A DNA stretch of 35,020 bases, taken from positions 1-35,020 of the forward strand of contig LADV01000308.1 in NCBI GenBank assembly GCA_000961805.1. Reading direction: 5' to 3'. This stretch comes from Peptococcaceae bacterium BRH_c23 (GTDB lineage Bacteria > Bacillota_B > Desulfitobacteriia > Desulfitobacteriales > Desulfitobacteriaceae). Shown here one piece after another: positions 33,065 through 35,020 of this stretch (positions are counted from its first letter, which is position 1; each line of letters opens with the position of its first letter). Below the pieces are notes generated by a model that worked only from the letters and a program-made list of their open reading frames with translations, had not been told where the DNA came from and did not search any database. Position numbers and translations under genes: made by a program.

Positions 33065-33367
33065 TCAATCTTTTTTCTTATTTTCAAGAGCTATTATGTT
33101 CAAATCAACCCCAGCAGCTACTAAATCCAATTCATCATCGTCTAATTCATCAACATCGTGAATATTATAAATTACCTTTTTCAGCATCGTTTCCATCTGA
33201 TCTTGGCTTTTTTGGTTATAGTCAGCTTTGGCCAGCAGCTGAGCAAGGAATAACAATTCTTTGTATTCTTCATCCCAATGCTGGTATTCAGATGAAATGG
33301 TAATTTCTCCAGATATGATTTTCTCTATATCCGAAATAAATAACTTTAAGGAATTCTTTTCTCTCAT
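33065..33367 (-). CDS. Small acidic protein after the sigma gene with leader-like C-terminus
   Basis: 100 residues. The middle (DEEYKELLFLAQLLAKADYNQKSQ, about 29-55) resembles short helical proteins encoded beside ECF sigma genes in clostridia, so an anti-sigma or sigma-partner role is possible. The end is different: DELDDDELDLVAAG (about 74-87) has the acidic, D/E-L-x-x-V-x-x-G form of a C39 leader cleavage site, followed by VDLNIIALENKKKD. It could thus be a second secreted peptide precursor or a regulator clipped by the exporter. No membrane helix. It starts 27 bases after the sigma gene; the ATG at 33367 is preceded by GAGGTGT. Function not established. Confidence 0.65.
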   Translation of the reverse strand: MREKNSLKLFISDIEKIISGEITISSEYQHWDEEYKELLFLAQLLAKADYNQKSQDQMETMLKKVIYNIHDVDELDDDELDLVAAGVDLNIIALENKKKD

Positions 33368-33394
33368 TAGCTACACCTCGAATCGTAATTATGT

Positions 33395-33928
33395 CTAAGA
33401 AACAACCCCTTGTTCTTTCAAAATATCCTTTAATTTCTTTAACGATCGGTATAATATTGTTCCGACATTGCTTTCCGTTAAACGCATTAGCCCGGCAATC
33501 TGACGATTAGTCAGACAGGCCCCAAATTTAAGGGCAATAATATTTTCCTGGCGCTCCTCAAGGCACATAATTGCCTTGAGGAGCAGTTCTTTCAATTCCC
33601 GATCGATAATCAGGTCTTCGAGATGGTACTTTAATTCCACTTTTCCAAAGTCAATAGGTTCAGTTTTACAGCGCTCTCTTTTGTGGTAATTAATCACAGT
33701 ATTGCTGGCTATAGTAAACAGCTAAGTGCTTAACATACCTTTATCCGGGTTATATGTATCGTATTTAACCAACACTTTTTCAAACACTTCACTGACCAGA
33801 TCTTCAGCAACATTAGGGTCACCCACCCTATAAAGAGTGTATTTATAAAGCTTGGAATAGTATTTAATATATACTTCGGAAAACATCTCGGATTGTCCTG
33901 ACTTTACAAGGATATCGTTGACAACCAT
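33395..33928 (-). pseudogene. ECF RNA polymerase sigma factor interrupted by one in-frame amber codon
   Basis: The ATG at 33928 (AAGGAG eight bases upstream) opens MVVNDILVKSGQSEMFSEVY and the frame runs through sigma region 2 (AEDLVSEVFEKVLVKYDTY) to ...KGMLST, then TAG at 33724-33722, then LFTIASNTVINYHKRERC in the same frame and on to region 4 (LTNRQIAGLMRLTESNVGTILYR) and a stop at 33395. Joined, it is 177 codons, normal for an ECF factor. TAG stands exactly where ECF factors carry tryptophan (x-W-L-x-x-I-A), one base from TGG. There is no frameshift. Either it is a recent nonsense mutation, a sequencing error, or the codon is read through. Translation could restart at GTG/ATT inside the second half, giving only region 4. 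It leads the RiPP cluster and would control it. Confidence 0.85.
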
Positions 33929-34068
33929 ATACCTCGCTCCTTCCCTTTGAAAGCAATCATATTCTCTAAATTACCAGCGAATGTTCAGTTTTTAAGCATA
34001 GAGAAAAGAAGCTTCAAATATATTACCGAGCCTTTTCCTTTATCACTTTAATAAACACCTCTTAAACT

Positions 34069-34097
34069 TTGTGATACTTTCCATTAAGTGCTATACT
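34069..34097 (+). promoter_or_regulatory. Promoter of the TetR-family gene
   Basis: TTGTGA (34069-34074), 17 bases, TATACT (34092-34097). Its start point would be near 34104, just before the operator palindrome, so bound repressor would block elongation. Confidence 0.55.
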
Positions 34098-34114
34098 ATA
34101 AAATGGTAAAAATA

Positions 34115-34158
34115 AATAGACTAAAGTCATTGACTACAGTCACTGACTTTAGTCTATT
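34115..34158. promoter_or_regulatory. Large nested palindromic operator (TetR-type)
   Basis: Perfect 15-base arms, AATAGACTAAAGTCA (34115-34129) and TGACTTTAGTCTATT (34144-34158), enclose a second palindrome TGACT-AC-AGTCA (34131-34142). The four TGACT/AGTCA half-sites fit cooperative binding of two TetR-family dimers. It overlaps the -10 of the sigma-gene promoter and lies just downstream of the TetR promoter. Confidence 0.8.
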
Positions 34159-34185
34159 ATACAGTTATTTATATTATTCTGTCAA
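34156..34185 (-). promoter_or_regulatory. Sigma-A promoter of the ECF sigma gene
   Basis: Minus strand TTGACA (34185-34180), 18 bases, TATAAT (34161-34156). The -10 runs into the right arm of the operator. The leader to the sigma ATG is about 220 bases with no gene in it. Confidence 0.82.
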
Positions 34186-34205
34186 TAAAAGGAGTGTAAT
34201 ACCCC

Positions 34206-34823
34206 ATGGTAGCAAAAAAAGAAAATTCAAGGGTTATAAAAGCAGCTGAAACAAAAAAGAGAATCTATGAGAGTGCCCTTGAATTATTTAAGAGAGATGG
34301 ATTTGGCACCAGCGTAGATTCAATAGTAGAAATGGCCGGCGTATCCAAAGGAGCATTTTATGTTCACTATGAATCGAAGCATTCCTTAATAATTGATTAT
34401 ATTAATACCATAGATCTGGGCTACGAAGACTATTTTTCGTCTCTTCCCTCGGATACAAAACCGTCTGTTATGCTAATTCTTGTGACAGAAAAAATTACTG
34501 ATGTTATTATAAATAATATCGGATTTGATTTGATAAAACTCATATATGAAGCTCTGATAACAAAAACGATTAATACAGATACCCAACTAAGCTATGACCG
34601 GAAAGTCTATCAAATCTATAATCAGATTATCAAGTTGGGGGTCCAGCAAGGGGAGTTTAAGGCTACCCTTAATATCGATTCAGTTTCAAAGCACTGTATC
34701 ATGAGCATTAGGGGGATGACTTATGAATGGTGTATACGTTTTCCGGATTTTGATCTAAAGAACGAAATTATTAGGCACTTCGATCTCCTCCTTTCAGGCA
34801 TTAAAAACAATGACGGTTTATAG
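34206..34823 (+). CDS. TetR-family transcriptional repressor of the peptide cluster
   Basis: 205 residues. The N-terminal TetR helix-turn-helix is clear: KKRIYESALELFKRDGFGTSVDSIVEMAGVSKGAFYVHYESKHSLI (about residues 17-62). The C-terminal ligand domain (about 75-200) is not close to a known class and its effector is unknown. ATG at 34206, with AAAGGAG eleven bases upstream. It is divergent from the ECF sigma gene, with a large palindrome over the shared promoter region, so it probably represses both itself and the sigma gene and releases the cluster on an inducing signal, perhaps the peptide or an antibiotic. Confidence 0.92.
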   Translation: MVAKKENSRVIKAAETKKRIYESALELFKRDGFGTSVDSIVEMAGVSKGAFYVHYESKHSLIIDYINTIDLGYEDYFSSLPSDTKPSVMLILVTEKITDVIINNIGFDLIKLIYEALITKTINTDTQLSYDRKVYQIYNQIIKLGVQQGEFKATLNIDSVSKHCIMSIRGMTYEWCIRFPDFDLKNEIIRHFDLLLSGIKNNDGL

Positions 34824-34871
34824 TAATAAGAGATGGGTAAAACATATTAAGCCTGTAACTAGTTTATTAAC

Positions 34872-34888
34872 TCAACTTTCGCAGTTGA
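34872..34888. repeat. Short palindrome in the gap after tetR
   Basis: TCAACT (34872-34877) and AGTTGA (34883-34888) flank TTCGC. It may be a weak terminator or the end of a mobile element; sequence becomes G+C-richer beyond 34900. On the minus strand an open frame without start enters from 35020 and stops at 34900 (ending AYVDGLRMVKAWLCFNAA), possibly chance. Confidence 0.3.
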
Positions 34889-34990
34889 CAAATTGAAGAC
34901 TAGGCCGCATTAAAACACAGCCAAGCCTTCACCATCCGAAGCCCGTCTACGTATGCTGTAATTAAAGCTACCAAAAGGCGGGAATCAAAA

Positions 34991-35020
34991 TGAATGAACC
35001 CATCACTGAACGTACGCCGC
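34991..35020 (+). CDS. Possible start of a gene at the window edge
   Basis: An ATG at 34991 preceded by AAGGCGGG at seven bases reads MNEPITERTP before the window ends. Too short to identify; the opposite-strand open frame over the same bases is an alternative. Confidence 0.3.

Noticed and set aside
33698..33724. Frameshift in the sigma gene
   Set aside because: The distance between the two parts is a multiple of three and the continuous frame gives a normal ECF sequence, so it is a nonsense codon, not a frameshift.
33395..33928. Two separate genes (a region 4 protein and a region 2 protein) instead of one sigma factor
   Set aside because: Both parts are in the same frame, joined by 24 bases that continue the ECF sequence (LFTIASNTV) with only a single TAG between; a split gene pair would need a second start with a ribosome site, which is absent.
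34900..35020. 3' end of a transposase on the minus strand at the window edge
   Set aside because: An open frame of about 40 codons exists, but no transposase motif is recognisable and the opposite strand has an equally plausible gene start.

Overview
This window looks like the chromosome of an endospore-forming, low-to-medium G+C Firmicute, most plausibly in the Desulfitobacterium/Desulfosporosinus group. The reasons are a delta subunit of RNA polymerase (rpoE) next to argS and a ywiB-like gene, the cortex-lytic pair sleB-ypeB, a floA/nfeD pair, strong sigma-A promoters and AAGGAGG ribosome sites. The genus is inferred, not proven.

Layout. Bases 1-5,270 hold, all on the minus strand, the start of a molybdenum hydroxylase FAD subunit with its promoter and operator-like repeats, an IclR regulator, rpoE(delta), argS, a DUF1934 gene and a 5'-truncated aminotransferase. 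Bases 5,600-10,620 hold ypeB/sleB and a DUF1836-nfeD-floA-membrane protein operon. Bases 10,640-19,700 are housekeeping and scattered genes: a decayed radical SAM tail, a diacylglycerol glucosyltransferase-like gene, a small unlisted gene of 32 codons with its own promoter and terminator, ybaK, an NlpC/P60 hydrolase, ilvD, a LOR/SDH-domain gene, glnS and a decayed insertion sequence.

Bases 19,700-34,830 form one co-oriented RiPP (ribosomally made, modified peptide) locus. In transcription order (minus strand) it holds: an ECF sigma factor, a small acidic protein, a Nif11/NHLP-type precursor with a core of only ten residues (TNVLQGVLVC), a PoyD-like radical SAM peptide epimerase, a B12-radical SAM enzyme of the RiPP C-methyltransferase type, an unrecognised protein with an HExxH zinc-site motif, a response-regulator fragment, a substrate-binding lipoprotein, and the complete NHLP exporter (HlyD-like adaptor, C39-peptidase ABC transporter, second ABC transporter). 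A DUF3574-like lipoprotein follows. A divergent TetR regulator sits at the far end, with a large perfect operator between it and the sigma gene.

How it may work (inference): TetR represses the sigma gene and itself; the sigma factor would read an ECF-type promoter (TGAAAC-N17-CGTC) just upstream of the precursor; the two radical SAM enzymes would put D-residues and extra methyl groups on the short core; the C39 domain would cut after the Gly-Gly and export the product. Two oddities stand out. The sigma gene has a single in-frame amber codon exactly where ECF factors carry a conserved tryptophan. The small protein between sigma and precursor ends in a leader-like, cleavable-looking tail (ELDLVAAG).
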